Shown one piece after another: positions 39,835 through 49,793 of a stretch of 64,000 bases of DNA. The DNA comes from Calditrichia bacterium (lineage in GTDB: Bacteria > Calditrichota > Calditrichia > RBG-13-44-9 > J075), in contig JANQQU010000043.1 in NCBI GenBank assembly GCA_028284905.1, positions 411,526 through 475,525 of the forward strand, written 5' to 3'. A model generated the notes under the pieces. That model did no database searches. It was not told the origin of the DNA and saw nothing but the letters and a program-made list of their open reading frames with translations. Position 1 is the first letter of the stretch. Every line of letters begins with the position of its first letter. Both the position numbers and the translations under genes were made by a program.

Positions 39835-40707
39835 CTAATGTTCTAAAAGTTGTTTGAGTATCTTGTTTTGCTGATTGACCAGTAAGGAAACATGCCCTTC
39901 CTGCAGTAGATAATATCCATGTGAATTTGCTAATTGCCTTTCAAGAAACTCCCCCCAGCTTGATGGCGCCATCACATCTGCCAGTCCACACCATATATCG
40001 ACGGGTGTGTTTATTCTGTCCAGTTCAAATCCCCAGGGTTTTACATATAGATGGTGTTCATGCACGGCACCATCAATGCCGTTCCTGTCTGCCTCGATCA
40101 TGTCTGCCACCAGCAGTTCGGCAATCTCCGGCTGTTCTGTAAAAAGCCTGCCATCCGCTTTGGACATCCATCCCCATTGCTGTAGAAAAATCGTTGGCTG
40201 CTTCCGCAATTTTTTTCCCTGGTCTGCCAAAATCCGCCGATGAATTGCCGGAAAACGACGAGCGAGAAAGCCAATCATTCTAAATGGTATTGCCCGTTTA
40301 TCCTTCGCTGCCGGAGGTGCCGCACTGCTTACCAGCGCTACTGCCTGGCAGCGATCAGCCAATGAATATGCCGTTGCCAGAGCATGAGGGCCACCGCCGG
40401 AATGCCCAATCAACTTAAACGACTGCAACTGCAGATGGTCAGCCAGTGCCGCTATATCCTTTGGCCAATCCAGCAAACTCCGCTGTTGTTGAAAATCTGA
40501 TAAACCAAATCCCGGGCGATCCGGAGCAATTATCATCGCGTTATTTGCTACAGCCCCTTTTTCTAGCAGTGCCCCTGCGAGGCGTGAGTTATTCCCGCCG
40601 TGGAAAAAGAAAACAGGATGTCCATCTTGCCGGCCGTAAATGGCGAATCCCAACTGTCGGCCATCCTGTAGGCGGATCGTTTGATCCGTTGCTAATTCTA
40701 TTGCCAA
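39835..40707 (-). CDS. Alpha/beta hydrolase
   Basis: A 290-residue cytoplasmic hydrolase with no leader. The nucleophile elbow GHSGG places Ser at residue 103. HGGNNSR (about 36-42) forms the oxyanion region, an acidic residue follows in GLADVMAPSSW, and the catalytic His is in LQEGHVSLL near the end. The start is TTG 40707, supported by GGGGGAGA about 6 bases upstream. Esterase, lactonase or a related activity is possible. A sugar-lactonase role would suit the neighbouring oxidases, but the sequence alone does not show it. Confidence 0.88.
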   Translation of the reverse strand: MAIELATDQTIRLQDGRQLGFAIYGRQDGHPVFFFHGGNNSRLAGALLEKGAVANNAMIIAPDRPGFGLSDFQQQRSLLDWPKDIAALADHLQLQSFKLIGHSGGGPHALATAYSLADRCQAVALVSSAAPPAAKDKRAIPFRMIGFLARRFPAIHRRILADQGKKLRKQPTIFLQQWGWMSKADGRLFTEQPEIAELLVADMIEADRNGIDGAVHEHHLYVKPWGFELDRINTPVDIWCGLADVMAPSSWGEFLERQLANSHGYYLLQEGHVSLLVNQQNKILKQLLEH

Positions 40708-40742
40708 AAAATCTCCCCCGGTAACCGTAAGACTATGATCGG

Positions 40743-42485
40743 CTAATACGTGGAGTGCCCATCCGAATTCTCGGTTACAGTAAATACTTGATTGGCGGAA
40801 ATATCAATAAATTTTTCCACAATGCCGCTGGGCCAGTATACGATTAGCGAATCTACTGCTGCCTGCGTTCCCAGGCCAAACGTAACGGTTTTTTCCGCAG
40901 AGGACAGGAAGCTGGAGCCAGTGCGAACCCGTCTTTCCTGCATCATCCCATTCACATAAGCGATGACCCGGCTACCACAAGCAGAACGATTACTTTTCTT
41001 GCCGATCAGCTCGACCCGAAGGTATTGATTTTGGTGCTGACTATCGTTTCTGAGCAAATGTGCTGGTCCGCCATTCTCAGTAGTCAGAATGTCCAGATCA
41101 CCGTCCCGGTCAAAATCACAGTATACTGCGCCTCGTCCCACCACAGGTAGCTGAAGTGCTTCTCCAGCCTCCTTCTGCTTATCGATGAACTTGCCATTGC
41201 CATCATTGATAAAAAGATGGGGAGGCTCCCGATAAGTGATACCATCCTGGGTGACTTCGATTTCCTCCTGCACATGTCCGTTTGCTGCGTAGAGATCAAG
41301 ATCGCCATCGAGATCAACATCAAAAAGGAATAAACCGAAGGTCAATGTGAGGAGGCTGGGGCGTCCGATTTTGGATGCAGCTGCCCGATCATTGAACAGG
41401 CCGTTGTCGAGATAGCGATAAACGCCAATCATTTCTTTGGAAAAGTTGCCGACAAAAATGGTCTCTTTTCCGCCAGGATCGACAATGCCGGCATCGATGC
41501 CCATACCCGCGCGGGCCCGACCGTTTTCGTCGTATCCAATGCCGCTAAATGCACCAATCTCCTCAAAAGTACCATCGCCATTATTCTTATAGAGCAGATC
41601 TCTCTGCGTGTCGTTTGCAACTGCCAGATCCGGCCAGCCGTCCCGGTTAAAATCGAACTCGACGATGCCTAAAGTTTTCCCCGGTGCGGGTAAAAAGCCT
41701 GCAGATTCAGTTTTGTCGGTGAAAGTACCATCGCCGTTGTTGTGGTAGAAGCGGCTGGGGATGCCAGTGTAGAGCTCCGGCGTGCAATAGCTTTTCGTTT
41801 CGCCGTCTAAGGTGCACATCAGGTCATTTTCGGGAGACCAGTCTACGTAATTGCCAACATAAAGATCGAGCCAGCCATCTTTGTCCGCATCGAAGAAAAT
41901 TGCGGATGTGCTCCAGGTTTTATCCCCTTGTACGCCACTGCTGGCGGATACATCGCTAAAAACACCATTGTCGTTCCGGAACAGCATGTCTTCCCAAAGC
42001 GTCGTTAACAAAAAGTCTTCATCGCCGTCGTTATCATAGTCCGCTACTGCCAGGCCGTATCCATAGGTTCGCACATCGCCGAGACCAGCCTCGCTTGTCT
42101 TTTGACTGAAAGTGCCATCGCCATTATTGTGGTAAAGCCAGATGCCTGCTGCACTGTTGTCTCCGGACTTCGGCCAGTGTCCTCCGCCAACCAGCAGGAT
42201 ATCCTGCCAGTTGTCGTTATTGTAATCGATGATTGCACATCCTGAGCCCATCGCCTCCGGAAACCACTTGTCGCCTGCTGCACCGGTAATATGCTCAAAA
42301 TCGGCTAGCCCGGCAGATTCAGTGACTTCCGTAAAATGTAATTTAAACGCTGTCGCATCCGATGCAGTTGTTTGTTGTGCATCATCTGCAGGGCCGCCGC
42401 AGGCAATAAATAAGATTAAAAACAAACTAGCAGAAATCACCTGTAAGTGTTTGTTTAAATGGAATATAGTGTTTTTGTATTGCAT
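40743..42485 (-). CDS. CRTAC1 family lipoprotein (VCBS/FG-GAP propeller plus ASPIC/UnbV domain)
   Basis: This 580-residue lipoprotein (lipobox FIAC) has an integrin-like beta-propeller with many Ca-binding loops (DYNNDNWQDI, DYDNDGDEDFL, DADKDGWLDLYVGNY, DVDLDGDLDLY, DFDRDGDLDIL). The C-terminal ASPIC/UnbV domain (about 490-570) contains VTFGLGTQAAVDSLIVYWPS. It is closely related to the protein at 47943-49793, which shares long stretches such as GRPSLLTLTFGLFLFD. Bacterial family members are exported and mostly uncharacterised, with a carbohydrate-binding or adhesive role suspected. It begins 11 bases after the Gfo/Idh/MocA stop, so it is probably in the same transcript. Confidence 0.9.
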   Translation of the reverse strand: MQYKNTIFHLNKHLQVISASLFLILFIACGGPADDAQQTTASDATAFKLHFTEVTESAGLADFEHITGAAGDKWFPEAMGSGCAIIDYNNDNWQDILLVGGGHWPKSGDNSAAGIWLYHNNGDGTFSQKTSEAGLGDVRTYGYGLAVADYDNDGDEDFLLTTLWEDMLFRNDNGVFSDVSASSGVQGDKTWSTSAIFFDADKDGWLDLYVGNYVDWSPENDLMCTLDGETKSYCTPELYTGIPSRFYHNNGDGTFTDKTESAGFLPAPGKTLGIVEFDFNRDGWPDLAVANDTQRDLLYKNNGDGTFEEIGAFSGIGYDENGRARAGMGIDAGIVDPGGKETIFVGNFSKEMIGVYRYLDNGLFNDRAAASKIGRPSLLTLTFGLFLFDVDLDGDLDLYAANGHVQEEIEVTQDGITYREPPHLFINDGNGKFIDKQKEAGEALQLPVVGRGAVYCDFDRDGDLDILTTENGGPAHLLRNDSQHQNQYLRVELIGKKSNRSACGSRVIAYVNGMMQERRVRTGSSFLSSAEKTVTFGLGTQAAVDSLIVYWPSGIVEKFIDISANQVFTVTENSDGHSTY

Positions 42486-42496
42486 CCTGTTCCCTG

Positions 42497-43549
42497 CTAA
42501 AAATCAATCTTGATTGTTCGTTGTTGTTCGCTGCTTTCTCTGGCCAGCTCAATCAGGCGAATGGTTTGCCAGGCGGTTTCCGGATCAACGAGTAAGCGGC
42601 TGCCGGTCGTGATTGCTTCGAAAATGTTTTGATAAATCGCCGGATAATTTCCGGGAAGCGTTGCTACTTTCCCACGATAGGTTAGCCCGTCAATTGCTGT
42701 GTGCAAAATGCCCCAATTCTCTTCCGGCTCATGGCCCCAATCGACGTCATGTAAAGATTTACCGGCAATTAAATCCGCTTCCTGGGGATCCAGTCCGTGT
42801 TTAACAAAAGAGCCTGCTGTGCCATGAACTGAAATATGCGCCCGCGTTTCCCGAAAAAGCATGCCGGCGCGTAGAGTGACTTTTAATTCACAGTAATTCA
42901 AACGAATGTCGAAACTGTCATCGGTAACGCCTTTATCTCTCTGAATGCGAACATCCGCAGAAATGCTTTCCGGTTTGCCAAAAAGCACCAATGCCTGATC
43001 AATCAGATGTGCGCCCAGGTCAAATAAAACCCCGGAACCCGGTAAAGCTTCCTCCCGCCAGGCATTTGGCTTTTGATAATTACGAAACCGGTCATAACAT
43101 GCTTCATATTCTACGACTCTGCCCAGTTGTTCCTGTGCCAATATTTTTTGCACGGTGCGAAATGGACCATCCATTCTTCTGTTTTGGTAAACCGTTAATA
43201 AACAGCTGTTTTCCTGTGCTAATTCTATCAGTTCGCGAGCCTCTGCCGAGGTGTTGCAAAAGGGCTTATCAATCAGTAAATGTTTCTTTGCGCTTAATAC
43301 CGCTTTGGCCAATGAGTAATGAGTCGTATTTGGTGTTGCGATAACCACCAGGGAAATATCCGGATCTGCCAAAATTTCGCTTATATCCCGAACCACGCGT
43401 ACACCGGGATATACTTTCTGAGACTCATTTCTATGTCGCTCTACTACGCTGTGCAAATGTAAGTTCGCCGATGCGTCAATAAGCGGCGCATGAAAAATAC
43501 GACTTGCTTTACCAAAGCCGACAAGGCCAACGTTTACTAATTTTGTCAT
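42497..43549 (-). CDS. Cytoplasmic Gfo/Idh/MocA oxidoreductase (YdgJ-like)
   Basis: A 350-residue NAD(P)-dependent dehydrogenase without a leader. The Rossmann motif GLVGFGKASRIFHAPLI is characteristic of the YdgJ/scyllo-inositol dehydrogenase-like branch. The catalytic-loop Lys is in LIDKPF (about residue 95) and the second domain contains GVLFDLGAHLIDQAL with the conserved active-site His. It should oxidise a sugar, polyol or inositol in the cytoplasm, complementing the exported relative at 31670-33112. It starts 6 bases after the CRTAC1-CotH gene, so the two are likely translated from one message. Confidence 0.92.
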   Translation of the reverse strand: MTKLVNVGLVGFGKASRIFHAPLIDASANLHLHSVVERHRNESQKVYPGVRVVRDISEILADPDISLVVIATPNTTHYSLAKAVLSAKKHLLIDKPFCNTSAEARELIELAQENSCLLTVYQNRRMDGPFRTVQKILAQEQLGRVVEYEACYDRFRNYQKPNAWREEALPGSGVLFDLGAHLIDQALVLFGKPESISADVRIQRDKGVTDDSFDIRLNYCELKVTLRAGMLFRETRAHISVHGTAGSFVKHGLDPQEADLIAGKSLHDVDWGHEPEENWGILHTAIDGLTYRGKVATLPGNYPAIYQNIFEAITTGSRLLVDPETAWQTIRLIELARESSEQQRTIKIDF

Positions 43550-43555
43550 ATATTC

Positions 43556-46500
43556 TTACTTTAAATACAATATTTTCTCAGACTTAACTTCTGTGCCCAG
43601 CCGGATGGTCAAAAAGTAAAGTCCGCTGGAAACAGGTATTCCCCGACTGTCGCGGCCGTCCCAGCTTGTTGCTTTTTCTCCGGACGATTCGAAGCCATTA
43701 TCCAGGGTGATGATTTTTTCTCCGGCAATGTTGTAGATTGCAACATTGATGTTCCCGCCGCGGGGGATGTCATAGCGAATAGTTGTTTCACCATTAAATG
43801 GATCTGGGAAATTCGGGTGAATGATGAACGATGTTGGAATCTCTTCCGGAACGCTGATGCTAAGGGAAGATACCGGCAATTGATCAATGTTTTCATCAAT
43901 CCAGGCCATTCTTTCTGCTAACCAGAGTTTTAGATAAGCGATTTCATCTGCATAGGTTTCAAAGGTGTAGAAGATAGAAGGCACGGGCCAAAAGCCACCG
44001 CCACTAACACCGGGCCCTGCCCAAATATCAAAGTTGCGTGATTGCGATTCTTCCAGCAAAACCGCAAAGCTGTCGATGACAGATTCGGTGTGTTCCTGGC
44101 TAAGCAGCGTACTACGCAGTTCCCACCAGCGGTTTTGGAGGAGCGTGGTAAAGGCGCTGTCCTGCAATAAACGGCGCCACCAGAATGGCAATTGAAAGAA
44201 GTCTCCGCGCGCGCCGGGATCTTCCTGGAGCTGCGCTAATATCCAGTCGTCGGTGTCTTCTGCGTCGTAATAGTTCGCGTTACCAAAAGCAAGATTAAAA
44301 TCCCAAATCGGGCCCATCGTTAAGCGACCATCGTTGCTGTCTTTATCCTTATGCATAAATGTGCTTAAACGATAACCATCGACGTTTTTGCTAATTTCGT
44401 TGAGAATGATAAAGTCGAGAAAAGAATCAATATTGATAATCGATGGATAGCCGGTCACCGGGTCGCTGTAATTCTCACTGTTCATGACATTCTCAAAATT
44501 ATACATGAAGTTCTGGATATAACTTCTTTGCTCCGGTACGATGTCTTCATCTTTTGGATAGTGAAATTGGTAGAGTACTTGCTGAGTGGCTCCAGGAAAT
44601 GGGGGATAGAGGGAGACAAATCCGTCATCGCCCGGTTTGTCAACTTTGATGATGTAGCCGCCGGTTAAATCGTCGCCGGAGATTTCATCGGGATTTAATG
44701 TGGCAATATCTACCCGATTGTTATCCCGCTTAATCTTCTCCATCAGAATATAAATACCCTGGTACTCTCCATTCAGGAAAACTTCGCAATGCTTGGTACG
44801 GGAGGCATACATCCCGAGTTGATTGGACAAGTTGTAAATCAGCGCATTACGGCTGAGGGATTTGTCAATATAAGGTGCATTGAGCACCCAGTCGTTTTCC
44901 GGAGGGAGTCCCATTAAGGGGACGTTCAGATTACTACCCAGTTCGTCCCGGGTTTCAAACCCATACTGTTTTTTCGGCCAACTGGTCGAGCTGGAGCCGC
45001 GAATCTCGATACCGATTAATCCGGAATAATTATTCGGCGGATCGTTGAGAAAATTACGAGCGTCGGGACCGTTGTCGATGACAAACATTTCCGCGGTAAT
45101 TTTGTTGTCCTGGGGAATTTCCTGACCGTTTGTTTCGAGCATAACAATTGGCAGATTGGAAGATTCAAAGTCGTTGATGGAAGGTTCTGTGATTGTAATG
45201 ATTTGATCTGCAGAAACATTGTTCAGCCTTTGCACAATACCCGAGGGCCAGGTAACGGTAATCTTTTCCGCTATCGTGTATTGACCTAATCCGAATTCCA
45301 GCTCCAGCGGCTGCATGGAGGCGTAGCTTGACCCGGAACGCATTTCATCTATTTGTAGGGTCTCGCCGGTTTGCACTTCAACGCGCGCCCCGATGCCGCT
45401 GCGGTTACTTATAGTGCCTTCCAGCTTGATGCTTAGCCAATGATTACTGCCGCCCTGGTTGGTGAGCAGGCGGCTATCGCTACGCATGGTGCCAATGAAG
45501 AGCAGATCCTGATAACCATCCCGGTCAAAATCTGCGCTGACGCTGCCACGGCCTTCAAGCAGATGCATCGTCCCGAAACCTTCCCCTTTTTCCTGGAAGC
45601 TGCCTCCGATATTTTCATAGAACACATTGGCTTTTTCCGGTCCGAGAAACATCATGGAGCCATTAATGACGTAAAGGTCCTGGTCCCCATCATTATCATA
45701 ATCCATGAAGTTGACGCCCCAGCCAATACCGTCGTTGTTGATGCCGGCATCACTGGCAATATTGGTGAAAGTGCCGTCGCCGTTGTTGCGCAGCAATGGG
45801 TCAAAAAAGAAATCGCCAATGTAGATATCGAGATCGCCATCATGGTCGAAGTCACTGAAATCGATACCCATGCCGTCGGATGAAATCATTCCGGCTTCGG
45901 AGGAAACATCGCTGAAAGTGCCGTCGCCATCATTGCGGAAGAGATGATCGGTTTCAAATTCATCGACAACGAGCAGGTCCTGATCGCCATCATTATCATA
46001 ATCGAAAAAAGCGACACCGAGAGATTTACCGACGATGGTTGTCTGTGTTTCTGCAGTAACATCGCTAAAAGTGCCGTCACCATTATTGCGATACATAATG
46101 CTGGAACGTACCGTGGAATGATTGAGTGTATAGATATCCAGCCAGCCGTCATTATCGTAATCGGCAAGAGCAACGCTGGAGCCGGGTCCATCGTCTTCAA
46201 CGCCAGCAGTTGTCGCGCTAAAATTACCATTGCCGTCATTCAAGTAAAGGACGTTTGGTGTATTGAAATTGGAAAGGTAGATATCGAGGTCACCGTCGTT
46301 GTCTATATCCCCGCAGGCCGCGCCCATACCGGCCGGCAGGTCAGCCAATCCGATATCTGCGGCGATTTCACTAAAGGTGCCGTCTCCGTTGTTGTGATAG
46401 AGAAAATTCGGGACATTCAATCCATTGGGGACGAACAGATCGAGGTAGCCGTCATCATCAAAGTCGCCACAGGCGGCGCCACCGCCATATAAATGCCCGG

Positions 46501-46624
46501 CATACTGATGGTCTATCCCGGATGCAACAGTGACATCCTGATAGCGCGCCTGACCATAGATCATGCCGCTGAAAAATATGCCGATAGTTAAGCAGCGAAT
46601 AAATGTTTTATGAAAAAAAATCAT
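43556..46624 (-). CDS. Exported CRTAC1-CotH fusion protein with C-terminal sorting domain
   Basis: This 1022-residue protein has a signal peptide (residues 1-25, ends MIYGQ). Residues about 28-410 are an FG-GAP propeller with many DxDNDGDxD loops (DFDDDGYLDLF, DIDNDGDLDIY, DYDNDGWLDIY), followed by an ASPIC/UnbV domain (about 415-490). Residues about 500-880 are a CotH domain: FLNGEYQGIYILMEKIKRD has the conserved G.Y.L.E core and WDFNLAFGNANY the metal-site Asp. The last 90 residues (FIIHPNFPDPFNGET to KILYLK) are a type IX-like sorting domain, so it is probably secreted to the surface. Joining CRTAC1 and CotH modules in one chain is uncommon. Confidence 0.9.
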   Translation of the reverse strand: MIFFHKTFIRCLTIGIFFSGMIYGQARYQDVTVASGIDHQYAGHLYGGGAACGDFDDDGYLDLFVPNGLNVPNFLYHNNGDGTFSEIAADIGLADLPAGMGAACGDIDNDGDLDIYLSNFNTPNVLYLNDGNGNFSATTAGVEDDGPGSSVALADYDNDGWLDIYTLNHSTVRSSIMYRNNGDGTFSDVTAETQTTIVGKSLGVAFFDYDNDGDQDLLVVDEFETDHLFRNDGDGTFSDVSSEAGMISSDGMGIDFSDFDHDGDLDIYIGDFFFDPLLRNNGDGTFTNIASDAGINNDGIGWGVNFMDYDNDGDQDLYVINGSMMFLGPEKANVFYENIGGSFQEKGEGFGTMHLLEGRGSVSADFDRDGYQDLLFIGTMRSDSRLLTNQGGSNHWLSIKLEGTISNRSGIGARVEVQTGETLQIDEMRSGSSYASMQPLELEFGLGQYTIAEKITVTWPSGIVQRLNNVSADQIITITEPSINDFESSNLPIVMLETNGQEIPQDNKITAEMFVIDNGPDARNFLNDPPNNYSGLIGIEIRGSSSTSWPKKQYGFETRDELGSNLNVPLMGLPPENDWVLNAPYIDKSLSRNALIYNLSNQLGMYASRTKHCEVFLNGEYQGIYILMEKIKRDNNRVDIATLNPDEISGDDLTGGYIIKVDKPGDDGFVSLYPPFPGATQQVLYQFHYPKDEDIVPEQRSYIQNFMYNFENVMNSENYSDPVTGYPSIINIDSFLDFIILNEISKNVDGYRLSTFMHKDKDSNDGRLTMGPIWDFNLAFGNANYYDAEDTDDWILAQLQEDPGARGDFFQLPFWWRRLLQDSAFTTLLQNRWWELRSTLLSQEHTESVIDSFAVLLEESQSRNFDIWAGPGVSGGGFWPVPSIFYTFETYADEIAYLKLWLAERMAWIDENIDQLPVSSLSISVPEEIPTSFIIHPNFPDPFNGETTIRYDIPRGGNINVAIYNIAGEKIITLDNGFESSGEKATSWDGRDSRGIPVSSGLYFLTIRLGTEVKSEKILYLK

Positions 46625-46652
46625 AATAACAACCCCGTTTGGGTGAATCCTG

Positions 46653-47915
46653 TTATTTACTCTGTTGGTCGAGTATTTTTAAATAGCTGGCAGCCGTAGT
46701 GTCTTCCGGTGCATACATATGCGCTTTTTGCCAGGCGCGCCGGGCGTCGTCTATTTTCCCGGAACTAGCATAGACAACACCGAGGTTTAGCCAACCCGTA
46801 CTGAATGCCGGAAAGCGTTTAATTATCGACTCATAATGAAAAACTGCCGCAGAAGTATCCTTCTCTATCAGGTAAAGATTGGCGAGATTGTTTTGCAGTG
46901 CAATAAAGCGCGGCTCGATTTCTAAAGCGATGTTAAAGGCTTCAATAGCTTCCTGATTCCGCCCTGCTCTGCGGTAGGCCTCGCCAAGATTCACCCATAA
47001 TCCCAGCTGATCGGGATTGTTCTCCGCAAGGTTTTCCCAGTCTTGAATATTCTTTAATTCTTCCTGTAGTTTCTCTGCCCGGGTCAAGTAAACCTGGCCC
47101 TTCTCAGCTTCTCCGTTGCGGATCAATGCTTGACCGAGATTGTAATTGGCCCAATAATGCCAGGGACGATCGTAAACCACTCTGCCAAGGGTATTGATCG
47201 CTTCAGGAATTTCACCTTTAAGCAATAAGAGCGAACCGAGAAAATACCGGTAATTAATATTGGTCGGCGCTAGCTCAATGCCTTTGCGGGTGTATTCCAG
47301 AGATCTCTCCAGCTCGCCGTCTTCTTTGTAGATTTCAGCCAGTCTCATGAGCGTTTTAGTGTGCGTGCTATCCATTGTTAGCGCCCTCTGGTAGGCGCTC
47401 AGTGCGCTATCTGGTTTGCTGATTTTCCCATAATACCAACCGATTTGGTGTAATACTTCGGCAGACGGATTAATCTTAAATTCTTTTTCATATAACTGCA
47501 ATGCTCGTTCCTGATCTCCCTGGCGGAAGGCGGTATTCCCCAGGTTCATATAAACACCTTCATAGGCGGGGTCGATAGAGAGGACATGTTGGTAAACCGT
47601 TTCTGCTTCCTGGTAGCGGCGCATTTCGGTAAAAACCAGTCCGCGCAGAAAATAGGCATCTGCCAGCTCCGGGGCGTATTTGTCGGTGCTGTCCGCAAGA
47701 ATCAGCGCTTGCTTGAAGGCTTTTTTGTTGAAGGCGTTTTGTGCCCGAATTAAAAAATTAACCGCCTTGGGGGAGGCTGTTTGGCGCTGAGCGCTGGCAA
47801 TGCTTTCACCATTGTCGCCAGAGAAATCTTCCAGGTTACAGCCGGAAAGAAGAAAGCCGCTCATAATGAACAGAAAAAATGTTAAATGCTTTCGGGAAAT
47901 AAGATGTTGCTTCAT
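46653..47915 (-). CDS. TPR-repeat lipoprotein
   Basis: A 420-residue lipoprotein (lipobox LSGC near residue 26) with about ten TPR hairpins, including AYFLRGLVFTEMRRYQEAE, GVYMNLGNTAFRQGDQERAL and GWLNLGVVYASSGKIDDAR. It is a paralogue of the TPR lipoprotein at 38574-39809: both have similar length, layout and matching ends (YAPEDTTAASYL against YAPGHPAAKAYL). It lies 27 bases after the CRTAC1 lipoprotein gene. A scaffold role with its CRTAC1 neighbour is inferred from this repeated pairing. Confidence 0.88.
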   Translation of the reverse strand: MKQHLISRKHLTFFLFIMSGFLLSGCNLEDFSGDNGESIASAQRQTASPKAVNFLIRAQNAFNKKAFKQALILADSTDKYAPELADAYFLRGLVFTEMRRYQEAETVYQHVLSIDPAYEGVYMNLGNTAFRQGDQERALQLYEKEFKINPSAEVLHQIGWYYGKISKPDSALSAYQRALTMDSTHTKTLMRLAEIYKEDGELERSLEYTRKGIELAPTNINYRYFLGSLLLLKGEIPEAINTLGRVVYDRPWHYWANYNLGQALIRNGEAEKGQVYLTRAEKLQEELKNIQDWENLAENNPDQLGLWVNLGEAYRRAGRNQEAIEAFNIALEIEPRFIALQNNLANLYLIEKDTSAAVFHYESIIKRFPAFSTGWLNLGVVYASSGKIDDARRAWQKAHMYAPEDTTAASYLKILDQQSK

Positions 47916-47942
47916 TGCTAAATCACTTTCCTCTGTTTCAGA

Positions 47943-49793
47943 TTAGTGGGGCTGGTTTAACATTGCCTGAGGGGCGTTCTCTTTGCCGGGTAGTTCGACG
48001 ACCTGAAAAGTTGCCTGTCCTTCGACGATTTTAATTTCCTGATTGGCTTTTACATTCAGAAAAAACTGTTTTGTTTCATTCGGCCAGTAAATTAGCAGAG
48101 AATCGACCGTAGTAGCCGAGCCAAGTCCAAAAGTGGCGACAGTCTCAGAATGAGAAAGGTAGCTGGAGCCACTGCGAATACGCCGCTCCATACGTGTTTC
48201 ACCACTAACAGCGACGATGCGGCTACTCAGCGCGTCTCTGTTACTTCTCGTGCCGCTCAGACGTACTCTCAGGAACGACTCGCTATTCAGATCGTTTCGC
48301 CAAAGATGGGCTGCACCGCCATTTTCAACCACCAGAATATCCGGGTCGCCATCGCGGTCGTAATCACCAAATGCGGTGCCTCGCGCAACCAATGCTTCAT
48401 GAAAAACGCCGCCAATGCTATCTCCGATTTCCGAGAAGACACCATTGCCATCGTTTAAAAATAATTGTGCCGGTTGCCGGTAAGAAATTCCGTCTTCGAA
48501 TTGAGTGCGGATTGGATAAACGTGACCATTGGCGACAAATAGATCGAGGTCCTGATCAAAATCTGCATCAAAAAGGAAAAGGCCGAAGGTGAGGCGGAGT
48601 AAGCTGGGGCGCCCGATTTTCGATACCGCTGCGCGGTCAATAAACCAGCCGTTGCCGTTGTAGCGATAGACTCCGATCATTTCCTTGGAAAAATTCCCGA
48701 CAAAAATGGTCTCCTGGCCCTGGTTCTCGACATCGCCGACGTCAATACCCATGCCAGCTCGTGCTTCGCCATACTCGCTATAGGCAATACCGCTTTTCGT
48801 GCCGACTTCCTGAAAAGTGCCATCGCCATTATTTTGGTAGAGTAGATCCCGCTCACCATCATTAGCGACGACAAAGTCCGGCCAACCATCCCGGTTAAAG
48901 TCGAATTCAGCAACACCGAGGGATTTACCATGTGTTGTGGTAATCTCTTCAAACGCGTCCACTTTGCTAAAAGTACCGTCGCCGTTGCCGCGATAAAAAG
49001 TTGAGGGAATTCCCCGGTACATTGCCGGCGCGCAGTAAACCTTGGTTTTTCCATCTACCGAGCACCAAACGTCGGTTTCTGGCGTCCAGGCAGCATAATT
49101 GCAGACGTAAAGGTCCAGCCAGCCGTCTCGGTCGGCGTCGAAGAAGAGAGAAGAACTGCTCCAGACCGGCGTATCATCTAATCCCGCGGCACTGGTCGCA
49201 TCGCGAAAAACCCCGCTGTCATTACGAAAAAGATAGTTAGCGGTGAGTGTGGTAAAAAAGAAATCCGCATCACCATCATTGTCGTAGTCTGCAACAGCGA
49301 CACCGGTGCCATAAGTCTGAATATTGTCAAGACCAGCTTCAGCGGTTTGCAAAGTAAATGTACCGTCCCCATTGTTGCGATAAAGCGAGAGGCCTGCGGT
49401 TTTTGCAGGCAAACTGTTCGCAACGATTTCACCGCCTCCAACCAGGAGAATATCCAGCCAGCCGTCCTGATTGTAGTCGATAAAACCGCATCCGGCACCC
49501 ATTTGCTCCGGGAAGAACTTTTTACCATACGCACCATTGTTATGCTGAAATTCGCCAAGGCCCGCAGCCGATGTAACATCAGAAAATGCAGGAAGAGTAT
49601 TCTTTGTAGTGATAGCTTTCGTATTTGAATCGCTGTCGGGTGTGGCCTCACAACCAAGCAAAAGCAGGGAAAAGGGGAGGAGTGCTAAAAATATAGTAAT
49701 AAGATTTAATGGCAGTAAATCTGCAAAAAATCGGGTAGGGGAGGGAAGTGCTGTCCCGGAAAAATGCTGATGATAAAAGGTTCGTATCGTCAT
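47943..49793 (-). CDS. CRTAC1 family lipoprotein (VCBS/FG-GAP plus ASPIC/UnbV)
   Basis: A 616-residue lipoprotein with an unusually long leader before the lipobox LLGC (about residue 48). A propeller with Ca-binding loops (DYNQDGWLDI, DYDNDGDADFF, DADRDGWLDLYV, DYDRDGDPDIL) is followed by an ASPIC/UnbV domain (VATFGLGSATTVDSLLIYWP) at about 515-590. It is a paralogue of the protein at 40743-42485. It is the first gene after the terminator at 49944-49977, so a promoter for the second - strand transcript should lie in 49794-49943, though I could not assign one. Confidence 0.9.
   Translation of the reverse strand: MTIRTFYHQHFSGTALPSPTRFFADLLPLNLITIFLALLPFSLLLLGCEATPDSDSNTKAITTKNTLPAFSDVTSAAGLGEFQHNNGAYGKKFFPEQMGAGCGFIDYNQDGWLDILLVGGGEIVANSLPAKTAGLSLYRNNGDGTFTLQTAEAGLDNIQTYGTGVAVADYDNDGDADFFFTTLTANYLFRNDSGVFRDATSAAGLDDTPVWSSSSLFFDADRDGWLDLYVCNYAAWTPETDVWCSVDGKTKVYCAPAMYRGIPSTFYRGNGDGTFSKVDAFEEITTTHGKSLGVAEFDFNRDGWPDFVVANDGERDLLYQNNGDGTFQEVGTKSGIAYSEYGEARAGMGIDVGDVENQGQETIFVGNFSKEMIGVYRYNGNGWFIDRAAVSKIGRPSLLRLTFGLFLFDADFDQDLDLFVANGHVYPIRTQFEDGISYRQPAQLFLNDGNGVFSEIGDSIGGVFHEALVARGTAFGDYDRDGDPDILVVENGGAAHLWRNDLNSESFLRVRLSGTRSNRDALSSRIVAVSGETRMERRIRSGSSYLSHSETVATFGLGSATTVDSLLIYWPNETKQFFLNVKANQEIKIVEGQATFQVVELPGKENAPQAMLNQPH

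Noticed and set aside
45440..46492. Extended + strand open frames opposite the CRTAC1-CotH gene
   Set aside because: They mirror the DxDxDG repeats of the real gene on the other strand and have no start signals or known domains.
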